Assembly (NCBI RefSeq): GCF_013839445.1
Contig: NZ_JACDIT010000003.1
Span: 62,001-126,000 of the forward strand
Origin: Chthonobacter albigriseus
Lineage (GTDB): Bacteria > Pseudomonadota > Alphaproteobacteria > Rhizobiales > Pleomorphomonadaceae
Length of the DNA stretch: 64,000 nt
Reading direction: 5' to 3'
Within the stretch, counting starts at the first letter, position 1, and the number at the start of each line of letters is the position of its first letter. A model generated the notes under the pieces. That model was not told the origin of the DNA and ran no database searches. It saw only the letters and a program-made list of their open reading frames with translations. Positions 24,571 to 33,159 of this stretch are shown here, piece after piece. The position numbers were made by a program, and so were the translations under genes.

Positions 24571-24834
24571 CTACCCGGCGACGATGCGTTCGGTGATCCG
24601 GGCCATGAACCCGTTCAACGCGTCCGACATGAAGGGCAGTGTCAGGATCAGCACCAGGAAGATCGCGATGATCTTCGGGATGAAGACCAGCGTCATCTCC
24701 TGGATCTGCGTCAGCGCCTGGATCAGCGCCACCACCAGGCCGATGGCGAGGCCGACGAGCATGGTCGGCGCGGAGATTTCCACGGTGACCCAGATCGCAT
24801 CCCGCGCGATGTCGAGAACCTCCGGGCCCGTCAT
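24571..24834 (-). CDS. fliQ: Flagellar export apparatus protein FliQ
   Basis: 87 residues with two membrane helices (PTMLVGLAIGLVVALIQALTQIQEMTLVFIPKIIAIFLVLI), the normal FliQ length and pattern. Export gate component; in the flgB-flhB operon, 23 bases after fliE. Confidence 0.94.
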   Translation of the reverse strand: MTGPEVLDIARDAIWVTVEISAPTMLVGLAIGLVVALIQALTQIQEMTLVFIPKIIAIFLVLILTLPFMSDALNGFMARITERIVAG

Positions 24835-24857
24835 CCTGTCTCTCCCGGCAGACGCCG

Positions 24858-25196
24858 TCAGATCGGCATCCGCATGATTTCCTGGTAGGCGTTGATCACC
24901 CGGTCCCGCACCGAGACCATCGTCTCCAGCGCGAGTTCGGTTTCAGACACCGCCGTCACCACGTCGATCACGTCGGCCTTGCCGGCCATCAGGTCGCGCT
25001 GCGCCGTGTCCGACGCCTTGCCCTGCTCGATGACCGAAGCCACCTGGTCCTTGATGAGATCGGCGAACCCGGACGGGTCCTTCGCGCCCGCCACCGCTCC
25101 CAGCGCATCCTTAGTCTGCGCTTCCGGGCCTCGATTCGCCATCCGCGCCATGGCGCCGTAGATGCTGGAAGCGTTCAGGGCCGTGGTGATCGCCAT
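24858..25196 (-). CDS. fliE: Flagellar hook-basal body protein FliE
   Basis: 112 residues. The C-terminal half carries the FliE signature: a D-V-V-T-A-V-S-E-T-E-L-A-L-E-T-M-V-S-V-R-D region followed by INAYQEIMRMPI. FliE joins the MS ring and gate to the proximal rod. It is located between flgC and fliQ, as usual in alphaproteobacteria. Confidence 0.93.
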   Translation of the reverse strand: MAITTALNASSIYGAMARMANRGPEAQTKDALGAVAGAKDPSGFADLIKDQVASVIEQGKASDTAQRDLMAGKADVIDVVTAVSETELALETMVSVRDRVINAYQEIMRMPI

Positions 25197-25228
25197 TTCA
25201 GTGCCTCAAGGTCGGGGAAAAGGGCTGG

Positions 25229-25639
25229 TCAGCGCTTCAGGAGATCGATGGTCCGCTGCAGCATGGAGCGCGTCGCGGTCACCACGTTGAGGTTGGCTTC
25301 GTAGGTCCGCTGCGCTTCGCGCATGTCGACGCCTTCGATCAGCAGCGACACGTTGGGATACCGCACCATCCCGTCCGCGTTCGCGGCGGGATGGCCTGGC
25401 TCGTAGCGCTCGTCGAACGGCGCCTTGTCCCGGTCGATCTTGCCGAGCTGGACGACTTGCGCCCCGAGTTCCGCGTCGAACTTGGACTGCACCGTCGGGA
25501 TCTTCCGCCGGTATGGGTCGTCCTGCGCCGTGCGCGCCGCGCTGTCGGCGTTGGCGATGTTCTCCGCGATCACCCGCATCCGACCCGACTGGACCTTCAG
25601 TCCGGAGGCCGAGATCATCAGTGTCTTCAGGAAGTCCAT
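25229..25639 (-). CDS. flgC: Flagellar basal-body rod protein FlgC
   Basis: 136 residues, full length. N-terminal rod motif SGLKVQSGRMRVIAENIANADS and C-terminal motif EAQRTYEANLNVVTATRSMLQRTIDLLKR, which form the coiled-coil D0 domain shared by axial proteins. Proximal rod subunit; 19 bases after flgB. Confidence 0.95.
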   Translation of the reverse strand: MDFLKTLMISASGLKVQSGRMRVIAENIANADSAARTAQDDPYRRKIPTVQSKFDAELGAQVVQLGKIDRDKAPFDERYEPGHPAANADGMVRYPNVSLLIEGVDMREAQRTYEANLNVVTATRSMLQRTIDLLKR

Positions 25640-25658
25640 GGCCCTGTCCCTTCAGCCG

Positions 25659-26066
25659 TCAGCGGCCGATCGCGGTCCGGAGCAGCCCGAGGCTCCTCTG
25701 GTAGAGCGACGTCGCCACCTGGTAGTCCATCTGGTTGTTGGACACCTTCATCATCTGCTCTTCCAGGACCACCGCGTTGCCGTCGGGTGTGATCTCGTAG
25801 CCGGCCACCTTGCCGTCCTTGAAGGCGCCGCCGGCCACCAGCGGCCGTCCGGGAATGTGCTGGGCATCCGTGCGGACCGGCAGCACGTTGGGGTCCGGCC
25901 GCATCTCCGCGGCCACCCTGAAGAAGTCGGGCGCCTTCACGTCCCGACCGGTGTAGCCCGGGGTGGAGGCGTTCGCGATGTTCTCCGCCAGAACCTTCTG
26001 CCGTTGCTCGTGGAAACGCAGCTTCTCCTTGAAGGCGCGAACGATGCCGACGTCCGAAATACCCAT
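25659..26066 (-). CDS. flgB: Flagellar basal-body rod protein FlgB
   Basis: 135 residues. N-terminal LRFHEQRQKVLAENIANASTPGY and C-terminal SNNQMDYQVATSLYQRSLGLLRTAI match FlgB. First gene of a six-gene minus-strand operon (flgB, flgC, fliE, fliQ, fliR, flhB). Upstream is an ftr-like palindrome and a perfect TTAA-N7-TTAA box. Confidence 0.95.
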   Translation of the reverse strand: MGISDVGIVRAFKEKLRFHEQRQKVLAENIANASTPGYTGRDVKAPDFFRVAAEMRPDPNVLPVRTDAQHIPGRPLVAGGAFKDGKVAGYEITPDGNAVVLEEQMMKVSNNQMDYQVATSLYQRSLGLLRTAIGR

Positions 26067-26127
26067 ACTCTGCGGCTCCCCACCACCGCTTCGACCTGAC
26101 CGAAAAGGATTCGACCGGGGAGAAGCT

Positions 26128-26143
26128 GGGCAATTTTTGCCGC
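26128..26143 (-). promoter_or_regulatory. ftr-like (FlbD-type) palindrome upstream of flgB
   Basis: Minus strand reads GCGGCAAAAATTGCCC, near-symmetric about AAA and alike the elements at 36904 and 41949. It lies between the CtrA-type box and flgB, about 70 bases before the gene, a place where a bound protein could repress. GG-to-GC spacing is 10, not the 12 of a sigma-54 promoter. Confidence 0.5.
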
Positions 26144-26151
26144 ATTGATGG

Positions 26152-26166
26152 TTAACGACTGGTTAA
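26152..26166 (-). promoter_or_regulatory. CtrA-type box between flgB and fliO
   Basis: Perfect TTAA-N7-TTAA (TTAA at 26152-26155 and 26163-26166), the CtrA full-site pattern. It lies in the 291-base divergent gap between flgB and fliO, 86 bases from the flgB start. The rest of the gap shows only an isolated TTGCCGC half-site at about 26273-26279 near fliO. Confidence 0.6.
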
Positions 26167-26357
26167 TCGCCTGCGCAGCGGCCGGGACAACCCCACCTAA
26201 GTGCCTGAAACTGCGGTGACGGAAAGGTTTCGGTGAGGTTTGTTCACCGACGCGACACGGGAGTCGGAAATCGTTGCCGCACCGTTTACAATCGCGAAAT
26301 CTGTAAGATTCGTCGAACGTGTTTTTGCGGCGAGACGCCTGGAACGAGAGATACAAT

Positions 26358-28103
26358 ATGCAGGAACTGCTCGTACAGTGGTTTGGGACATCGGGGGCGA
26401 CGGCCGCGCGGTATGTGATCGCGTTCGCGGTGGTTCTTGTCCTGCTTCTCGCCCTGCGCTGGATCCTGAAGAGCGTTTCGCGCGGTGGCGCGATGCGACC
26501 TCGCGGTAAGCAGCAGCGCCTCGCCGTCATGGACGTCACGGTGGTCGACGAGCGTCGCCGGCTGGTCCTGGTGCGTCGCGACGGGGTGGAGCATCTCCTC
26601 CTGGTTGGCGGCCCGACCGACATCGTCGTCGAACAGACCATCATCAAGGGCGTGCCGGTCGGCACGATGGGCCGGTTCCCCCGCCCTACCCAGGAGCAGC
26701 CGCAGGTGGACGGTCCGCCGCCGCCGCGGCGGATGCCGGCCCGTGAAGCGCCCGCCGAACCCAAGGTGGCCGCGGCGATGGCGGCTGCCGCCATAGCCGC
26801 TCCGGAGGAGGTGCCCGAGCCCGCACCGACGGTCGTCCGCCCCGCCATGCCGGCTCCGGAGCCGCGCCGGTCCGCGCCGCCCCCGCCTCCGCCGGTCTCC
26901 GAGCAGAGCTACGACGAGCCGCTCCCCTCCATGGAGCCGCGCGTTCCCGCGCCGATGCCGTCCGATATCCCGCCGGAACCGCTGGCGGACACCCGTCCTG
27001 CCAGCTTCCGCACGGCACGCCAGACCTATGCCCCGCCGGTCTCCGGCCGGCCCGAGCCGGTGCCTGCGCCCACGTTCAGCCCGTCCGACGAGGTGCTCGA
27101 CCGCGGCGCCGCCCCCGATGTGAGCCTCCCTCCGCTGGAACCGGCGGACGACGCCTTCGACGACCTTGCCCTGCGCCTCGACGAGGCCCTGCGGGAGGAG
27201 AATCCCAAGGTGGAGCCGAGCTTTGCGCCGACCCCGCCGGTCGCCCCGGTCGTCGTGGCGGCGGCTCCCGCGGTCACCGAACCGCCGGCCTTCATGCGCA
27301 ACACCCGCGGGCCGATCACCTTTTCCCGGCGCGACCGCGAGCCGCCTCCGGCGCCCGAACCGATCCGGGCGGAAACGCCCAAGGTCGAGCCTGCGCCGAT
27401 CGAACCGCCCGCGCCGGAGCCCGAACCGGAGCCGGAAATCGTGGTGTCCGCACCCGAGCCGGTTGCCCCGCCGCCGCCCCCCGCGCCGCCGGCCGACGAC
27501 CTCAACCGCTCGATGCTCGGCGCCGCCAGCGCCTGGTTCCGCCCCCGGACTCCGGCCCAGATCAAATCCGCCGACGAGAAGTTCGACCGCAAGCCGGAAC
27601 CGCCGCCGCAGCCCGCCGAGCGGGTGGAACCGGAGGATCTTGGCCTGAAGCCGGTCGAGGCGAACCCGCCGGCCGTTCGGATTCCGGCCGTCGAGCCGGA
27701 GACGATCGCCCGGGTCGGTGGCCTGGCCGCGGTGCTGCCGGCGGTCGAGGTCGCGCCCGACCTTCCGCCGCCCAACGTCGAGCCGCCAGCGCCGGAACCG
27801 GAGGCCGCAACGCCGGACTTCGACCTCTCCGACAGCCTCTCCGACGACCTGGACAACCTGCTCGTCGAAGCGGAACCTGCAACCGAATCAACACCTTCTC
27901 CGAAGATCGAGCCGGTCGTCGACGTCTGGAAGCCCGAACCCCCGAAGCCTGTCCCCGCCCCGGTTCCGGTAGTCCCGCCGCCGGTGCCGGTGCGGGCCGA
28001 CGAGCAGAAGGATCCGGACTTCACCTCCCTGGAGGACGAGATGGCGCGGCTGCTGGACGAGCTCGCGGGTGATATCCCGCGGCCCGGAAAACCGCGGAAT
28101 TGA
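26358..28103 (+). CDS. fliO: FliO-like flagellar protein with a very long proline-rich C-terminal region
   Basis: 581 residues from ATG 26358, with a GAGAG at 26346-26350. The N-terminal ~110 residues look like FliO: one membrane helix (about 15-34, VIAFAVVLVLLLALRWIL) followed by RLAVMDVTVVDERRRLVLVRRDGVEHLLLVGGPTDIVVEQTI. FliO helps assemble the FliP ring. It is adjacent to fliP as expected. The remaining ~470 residues are acidic, proline/alanine/glutamate-rich and apparently disordered, whereas typical FliO is only about 90-150 residues. A short segment near 386 (LNRSMLGAASAWFRP) stands out as possibly ordered. Confidence 0.8.
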   Translation: MQELLVQWFGTSGATAARYVIAFAVVLVLLLALRWILKSVSRGGAMRPRGKQQRLAVMDVTVVDERRRLVLVRRDGVEHLLLVGGPTDIVVEQTIIKGVPVGTMGRFPRPTQEQPQVDGPPPPRRMPAREAPAEPKVAAAMAAAAIAAPEEVPEPAPTVVRPAMPAPEPRRSAPPPPPPVSEQSYDEPLPSMEPRVPAPMPSDIPPEPLADTRPASFRTARQTYAPPVSGRPEPVPAPTFSPSDEVLDRGAAPDVSLPPLEPADDAFDDLALRLDEALREENPKVEPSFAPTPPVAPVVVAAAPAVTEPPAFMRNTRGPITFSRRDREPPPAPEPIRAETPKVEPAPIEPPAPEPEPEPEIVVSAPEPVAPPPPPAPPADDLNRSMLGAASAWFRPRTPAQIKSADEKFDRKPEPPPQPAERVEPEDLGLKPVEANPPAVRIPAVEPETIARVGGLAAVLPAVEVAPDLPPPNVEPPAPEPEAATPDFDLSDSLSDDLDNLLVEAEPATESTPSPKIEPVVDVWKPEPPKPVPAPVPVVPPPVPVRADEQKDPDFTSLEDEMARLLDELAGDIPRPGKPRN

Positions 28104-28140
28104 GCCGTTTTTTAGGTCCGCCGAGCGGACAGATGCGGAC

Positions 28141-28890
28141 ATGACTATGCGGCGGTGGGGACCTCGGGCGGCGGCGGTGACTGCCTTCGTGGTGGCGATG
28201 GTCTCCGCCCCCGCGATCGCTCAGGATGTCTCGATCTCGCTCGGTGAAGGCCAGACCTTGACCGAGCGCGCCGTCCAGCTGATCGGACTGATCACAGTCC
28301 TCAGCCTCGCCCCCTCCATTCTCGTGATGATGACGTCCTTCACCCGGATCGTCGTCGTCCTGTCTCTTCTGAGAACGGCGATCGGTCTGCAGGCCGCACC
28401 ACCCAACGCGGTGATGGTTTCACTTGCGCTCTTCTTGACCGCGTTCATCATGGCCCCAGTTTTTCAGACGGCCTACGACGAGGGCGTGCAGCCGGTCATC
28501 GACGGAACGCTCGACCTGCAGCAGGGCTTCGAAGCAGCCGTCGTTCCTTTCCACGCCTTCATGCGCCAGCATGTCCGGGAAGAAGACCTCGCGCTCTTCA
28601 TAGATCTTTCCAACCAGCCCGCCCCCGCCACCGCAGAAGAGATCAGCCTTCGCATCCTGATCCCGGCTTTCATGATCTCCGAGCTGAGACGAGCCTTCGA
28701 GATCGGGTTCCTTCTCTACTTGCCGTTTGTGATCATCGATCTGGTCGTGTCATCCATCCTGATGGCGATGGGCATGATGATGCTGCCGCCAGTGGTCGTT
28801 TCACTGCCGTTCAAGCTGATCTTCTTCGTTCTGGTGGACGGATGGTCGCTGGTCGCCGGCAGCCTGATCCGCTCCTACACAGGCGCCTAG
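28141..28890 (+). CDS. fliP: Flagellar export gate protein FliP
   Basis: 249 residues from ATG 28141, with a cleavable signal peptide (about 1-25, ending APAIAQ) followed by FliP motifs: SLAPSILVMMTSFTRIVVVLSLLRTAIG, PPNAVMVSLALFLTAFIMAP, LIPAFMISELRRAFEIGF and MGMMMLPPVVVSLPFKLIFFVLVDGW. It forms the pore of the export gate. It starts 37 bases after fliO. Codon use is slightly more AT-rich than its neighbours. Confidence 0.96.
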   Translation: MTMRRWGPRAAAVTAFVVAMVSAPAIAQDVSISLGEGQTLTERAVQLIGLITVLSLAPSILVMMTSFTRIVVVLSLLRTAIGLQAAPPNAVMVSLALFLTAFIMAPVFQTAYDEGVQPVIDGTLDLQQGFEAAVVPFHAFMRQHVREEDLALFIDLSNQPAPATAEEISLRILIPAFMISELRRAFEIGFLLYLPFVIIDLVVSSILMAMGMMMLPPVVVSLPFKLIFFVLVDGWSLVAGSLIRSYTGA

Positions 28891-28900
28891 ATCTTCCGGC

Positions 28901-28954
28901 GGCTACGTAGCGCCTTTTCCGTGTTTTGTAGTCTCACCCGCCCGCTACGTAGCC
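28901..28954. promoter_or_regulatory. Paired GCTACGTAGC palindromes between fliP and the TPR gene
   Basis: The perfect 10-bp palindrome GCTACGTAGC occurs at 28902-28911 and again at 28944-28953, 42 bases apart, which is four helical turns. With one flanking G or C each the two copies also form an 11-bp inverted repeat enclosing a T-rich loop. The 192-base convergent gap (28891-29082) holds nothing else recognisable. This could be a paired protein-binding site or a weak bidirectional terminator. Confidence 0.4.
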
Positions 28955-29082
28955 CTGGAACATCCCGGCGGTGACGACGGGGAGCCAAGGGGACCGCTGG
29001 TCGACTTCGGTGGCGCACTATCCCCGTTGGAGACGAAGTTATCCCCGGCCGCGCGATCCCGGTTAGTCTGAACGGGTCCGGC

Positions 29083-32000
29083 TCAACCGGCCTGCGCCGC
29101 CTGCCCGTCACCGGCGGGATCGGCGAGCGCGCTTGGAGCCGAATGCCCTGCCGCGCCGCCATGGCCGGCGTCAGGCGCCGGTGCGGTCCCGTGTTCGCCC
29201 TCCGGGGCCTGCGGGTCGCCATGCTGCGCGTCGGGACCATGAGCCGCATCGACGGGCCCGTCGGGCGCGGTACCGGGCACCTCCACGGGCACCTCTTCCT
29301 CGGGGCGCTTCTGCTCGACGAGATAGGCGGCGCCGGCACGCCCGGAGGTGAGGTAGCGCTTGCGGTACTCGGCGAGGAAGGCGGTGACGGAATCGGAGGC
29401 GACGATCTGCTGCGCCACCTGGTTGAATTCGGCTCCGGTGCCGTCGATCGGGCCGGTGACGACGTCGAAGGCGGACGCGCTCTTGGTGCCCGACATCTTG
29501 CCGCCGAACTTGTTGCGCAGCCGGTCCAGGCTGACCTCGTCCTGCGCCAACGCATAGGCGACACCGGCGCGCAGCACGTCGTGCTGCTCGCGCTCGTCAA
29601 GGGCGAGGTCTTCCGCCCAGCGTCCGCCGAGCAGCCGCTCGAACTGCTCGCCGCTCTCCTGGTGGCGGTCGGCGCCCCAGAGAACCTCGGCGCGTAGCCG
29701 GTCGACGTCCGAGCCGGCCAACGGTTTCAGGAGTTCCAGCGCGAGATCATACTTGCCCGTATCGGCCAGGGCCCGCACCTCGACCAGCCGCCGCTGGCGC
29801 TCGATGTCCACGGGAAGCTCGGCCTGGCGAGTCCGGCCGAGCGTCATCAGCGCCTGTTCCGGGCGCTTGTCGAGCAGGTAGACGAGCGCGAGATCCGCCG
29901 CGACCTTTGCCTTGGAGGCGCCACGGAGCCGGTTGTCGACCTGATAGGAGAGGAGTTGCGCCGCCTGCGGCAGAAGGTCGACGTCGACCAGCTTGCTGGC
30001 GAGATTGCGCACCATCTCGTCGCCCCGCTTCCCGGGCGGCGTCAACTCGCGAAAATCGTAGTAGAGGGCGAGGGCGTCCACCGGTTTCAAGTCGTCGGCC
30101 TTCCCGTCGAGAAACAGCGAGGCAAAGGCCGACTGCATCTCCTCCTGCATCAGGCGCGTGGTCTCGGCCTGGCTGTCGACCACGTTGGCGACCCGCATCA
30201 GCTCGAAGCCACGGCGGAAGTCGCCACGCTCCACGGAAAGCTGCCCCAGGGTGCGGAGCGTCCGGAGTTCCACATCGTCGCCGCGCCACGAGATGGCGAG
30301 CTGCTCCAGACGATCGGCAGCCTGGTCGGGGGTGATCAGCCCCTCGCGCCGCTGCAGGTTTACAAGACGATAGGTCGCCTCCGCTTCGACAGGGCCCCGC
30401 GCGTTCTGGACGGCCTTGGACAGCAACTCCATCGCGTCCGTGGAATGGCCGGTGGCGTCGGCAGCGCGAGCGTTGAGAATGTCGATGGAGGCAAGTTCGT
30501 TGGGCGAAAGGGTCTTCGGTTCCAACTGCGCCATCAAGCTGCGCGCCTTGCCATAGTCGTTGAGTTCGATCGACGCCTTGATGCCGGCGATCAGGAACTT
30601 GTTCTGGATGGCGACCGGATAGCGCCCGACCGCCACCTCGGCGCGCGGAAAGCTGCGCCGGGCCGCGGGATAGTCGCCGAGTTCGGTCAACGCGATCGAC
30701 TTCCAGATCGCCGCCTCCGGATGATCGGCGAACTCCGGCCCTTCCAGGTAGGTGAGCACGTCCTTGTAGCGGCTGGAAAGAACCGCCGCCGCCGCCCGCA
30801 TAATGCCCATGCGGCTGGAGGTAGCCTCCTCCGGCGCCAATGCGGAGATGTAGTCGAGCACTCCGCCCGCCTCATAGCCGAGGCTGTTCGCCAGGTTGAA
30901 CTCGGCGAACTCGTACCAGACCTTGACCTTCTCATCTTTCGTCTGCGCCTGTGCGGCCGCGGCATGCAGTTCGTGCCGGCGCTCCCAGAACTTGCGGGGG
31001 TCCGAAGTGTCCACTGCGCCGAGGTCCATGAAGGCCTGCCGCTCGGTCGACAGGACGCCCATCGCCGATGGCAGATCGAGCAGCGACGCCCGTTCGACCG
31101 GCACGGCAGTGGACACCGCCATGCCGTCCGGGCGGTCGATCACCACCGTGGTCTCGCGGGCGAGGACCGAAACGTCGTCGACCTTCGGCACGATGGCGAG
31201 GCCGTGGCCGGAGGAAAGCGCGTCGACATCGACGAAGCTTTGCGGCTTGGTCAGGCCGCGCGGCGGGCCGAGTGCCGTGACGACCACGATCTCGTCGCCC
31301 ACGGTCGGGTCCATCACCCGGTGGATGCCGTTCACCGGACCGAACGGCACCTCCAGCGAAACCGCGCCGTTGTCGCGGATCTGCCGCTTGATCTGCAGCG
31401 GCCGGATGGGCTGGGTGACCATATCGCCGATGGTGACGACCCAGAAGGTGCCGTCTGGGTTGAGCGTGGCGAGCAGCGGCTCGACAAGCGTGATGCGCAG
31501 GCCCCGCGCCTCGCCAACGGTGATCGGCTCGATCACCGATGCAATGCCGGCCAGCGCGTTCTGAAGGCTCTCCACCCCGAGCGGCGCGGGATCGTCGAAC
31601 AACAGCCACAACGTGCCACCGCGCGTGAACATCGCCGAGCCGATCTCGGCCTTGTACGGGAAGACCAGCCGGGTCGCCCGGCCGATCCGCTTGGCTTCCA
31701 CCCGCAACACGGCATCGGTCAGGTCGACGGAGCGCCCCTCCGGCACCTCCGCCATCTCGCCCGGATTGCCGTGGGCCAGAGGCGCGGCGGGCTTCGGCGC
31801 CTCCGCATCCGCCGCGGGCTGCGCGGGGTCGGAATGCGGGTCGGCAGCGGCATGCTCGACGGGTTCGGCATGCGGGTCGGCGGCGGCATGCTCGGCAGGC
31901 GCGGCATGCTCGCCCGTTGCGGCATGCGGGTCCGGCGAGGCGGCCTCGCCGTGCGGATCGGCAGCGGCGTGCTCCGTGGGCGCGGCATGTGGTTCGGCCG

Positions 32001-33045
32001 AGGCATGGTCTTGGCTTGCGGGAGGCACGGTCGGCGGCGCCACCGGTTCGGCGACCGAACCCGCCTGCTCCGATCCGGAGGCGTCGGGTATGCTGCCCTT
32101 GTAGCGGATCAGGTCCTTGCTGTTCGCATCCGTGCCACCGGCATCGCCGCGGGCCGCTCCGAGGAGCCGCCGGACGGCATCGTCGTTTTTGGTGCCCACC
32201 TTGCCTTCGATGTCGACGACATAGGTGTCCGCCTCGCGGAAGGCCCGCACGTCGGCGTCCGGCGCCACGAGGATGCGGAAACCGAGGCCGTCGGGTACCT
32301 CCGTATCGATCTCGATGTCATCCACGAAGGGCGGCAGGTCGGCCCGGATGGGCGACAGGTCGACCGGGGCGTTGCGGTTGAAGGCCACAGCCAGGACGCC
32401 GTCCGTCCGCTTCAGCGTGGCTTCGAACGGCACGTTCCAGGCGAACACGAAGCGCGAGAAGGTCGGCGTGCGGCCGACCCGGAGGTCGAGCCGGACCTTG
32501 GTGTCGCCGACCTGGCGCAGCAACGCCGCCTCCTTGGCCTGCAGGGCCGCCTCCTCCGCCCGGCGGGCGAGTTCGGCCACCACGTCGTCCGGCAGCCGCG
32601 GCGGCGGTCCGGACCAGCCGGACGGCAGGAAGTCGAGGAAAAGCTTGGCGCCGGCTTCCATGGTGTTGACGCGAACGCCGCGGGCCAATGCGAAGCGGGC
32701 ACCGCGATCGTCCGGATCTGCGCGAGCGATGGTGATGTAGCGGGCGAGCGTGATCGGGATCCGGGAGATGTCGAGCGGCGCTTCGGCCGCGAACTCGATG
32801 ACCAGCACCCCGTTGCTGGATCGGATGGTGTGCTTCGGCAGGATGTTGAGATCCGGAAAGTCCAGGATCACGCGGCCGTAGGTTTCCCAGTCCTCCACCG
32901 TCACGGTGGCCTTTTCGGCCGCCGGGGCATGCTGCGACAGCATCAGCACGACGAAAACGCCGGCAAGACACCGCCCGGCCAGGGACATCGGCCGGCGGAG
33001 GAACGCAGCGAAACGTTCCATCCAGGAGGAGACGATTTGAACCAT
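29083..33045 (-). CDS. Large exported TPR-type protein of the flagellar cluster
   Basis: 1320 residues from ATG 33045 (an upstream start at 33072 and internal starts at 33021 and 32988 are possible). A signal peptide or N-terminal membrane segment is present (LAGRCLAGVFVVLMLSQHAPA). The N-terminal ~300 residues are beta-rich with repeated VILDF/VDIEGKVG-like strands reminiscent of AMIN-type domains. A histidine-alanine-rich spacer is encoded at about 31.80-32.03 kb. The C-terminal ~600 residues are helical repeats that look like TPRs (KAQ-, LGDYPAARRSF-, YGKARSLM-like pairs), ending in another His/Gly-rich tail. Proteins of this layout sit beside motE in other alphaproteobacteria; the function is not established, and a motor or stator accessory role is inferred from position. 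Confidence 0.7.
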   Translation of the reverse strand: MVQIVSSWMERFAAFLRRPMSLAGRCLAGVFVVLMLSQHAPAAEKATVTVEDWETYGRVILDFPDLNILPKHTIRSSNGVLVIEFAAEAPLDISRIPITLARYITIARADPDDRGARFALARGVRVNTMEAGAKLFLDFLPSGWSGPPPRLPDDVVAELARRAEEAALQAKEAALLRQVGDTKVRLDLRVGRTPTFSRFVFAWNVPFEATLKRTDGVLAVAFNRNAPVDLSPIRADLPPFVDDIEIDTEVPDGLGFRILVAPDADVRAFREADTYVVDIEGKVGTKNDDAVRRLLGAARGDAGGTDANSKDLIRYKGSIPDASGSEQAGSVAEPVAPPTVPPASQDHASAEPHAAPTEHAAADPHGEAASPDPHAATGEHAAPAEHAAADPHAEPVEHAAADPHSDPAQPAADAEAPKPAAPLAHGNPGEMAEVPEGRSVDLTDAVLRVEAKRIGRATRLVFPYKAEIGSAMFTRGGTLWLLFDDPAPLGVESLQNALAGIASVIEPITVGEARGLRITLVEPLLATLNPDGTFWVVTIGDMVTQPIRPLQIKRQIRDNGAVSLEVPFGPVNGIHRVMDPTVGDEIVVVTALGPPRGLTKPQSFVDVDALSSGHGLAIVPKVDDVSVLARETTVVIDRPDGMAVSTAVPVERASLLDLPSAMGVLSTERQAFMDLGAVDTSDPRKFWERRHELHAAAAQAQTKDEKVKVWYEFAEFNLANSLGYEAGGVLDYISALAPEEATSSRMGIMRAAAAVLSSRYKDVLTYLEGPEFADHPEAAIWKSIALTELGDYPAARRSFPRAEVAVGRYPVAIQNKFLIAGIKASIELNDYGKARSLMAQLEPKTLSPNELASIDILNARAADATGHSTDAMELLSKAVQNARGPVEAEATYRLVNLQRREGLITPDQAADRLEQLAISWRGDDVELRTLRTLGQLSVERGDFRRGFELMRVANVVDSQAETTRLMQEEMQSAFASLFLDGKADDLKPVDALALYYDFRELTPPGKRGDEMVRNLASKLVDVDLLPQAAQLLSYQVDNRLRGASKAKVAADLALVYLLDKRPEQALMTLGRTRQAELPVDIERQRRLVEVRALADTGKYDLALELLKPLAGSDVDRLRAEVLWGADRHQESGEQFERLLGGRWAEDLALDEREQHDVLRAGVAYALAQDEVSLDRLRNKFGGKMSGTKSASAFDVVTGPIDGTGAEFNQVAQQIVASDSVTAFLAEYRKRYLTSGRAGAAYLVEQKRPEEEVPVEVPGTAPDGPVDAAHGPDAQHGDPQAPEGEHGTAPAPDAGHGGAAGHSAPSALADPAGDGQAAQAG

Positions 33046-33159
33046 ACGCAACCCGCCTGCGGACCGACACACGGCCGCACTTGGCAGGAAGCCTATGCGA
33101 GGGCCCTTAACAGGCTGTTGCGCCGAGGGCGGAAAGCGCTGGAATCCCGAGCTTTTGCA

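Noticed and set aside
26128-26143. Sigma-54 promoter for flgB
   Set aside because: The GG to GC distance is 10 rather than 12 bases and the -24 hexamer does not match; it is better explained as an ftr-like palindrome.
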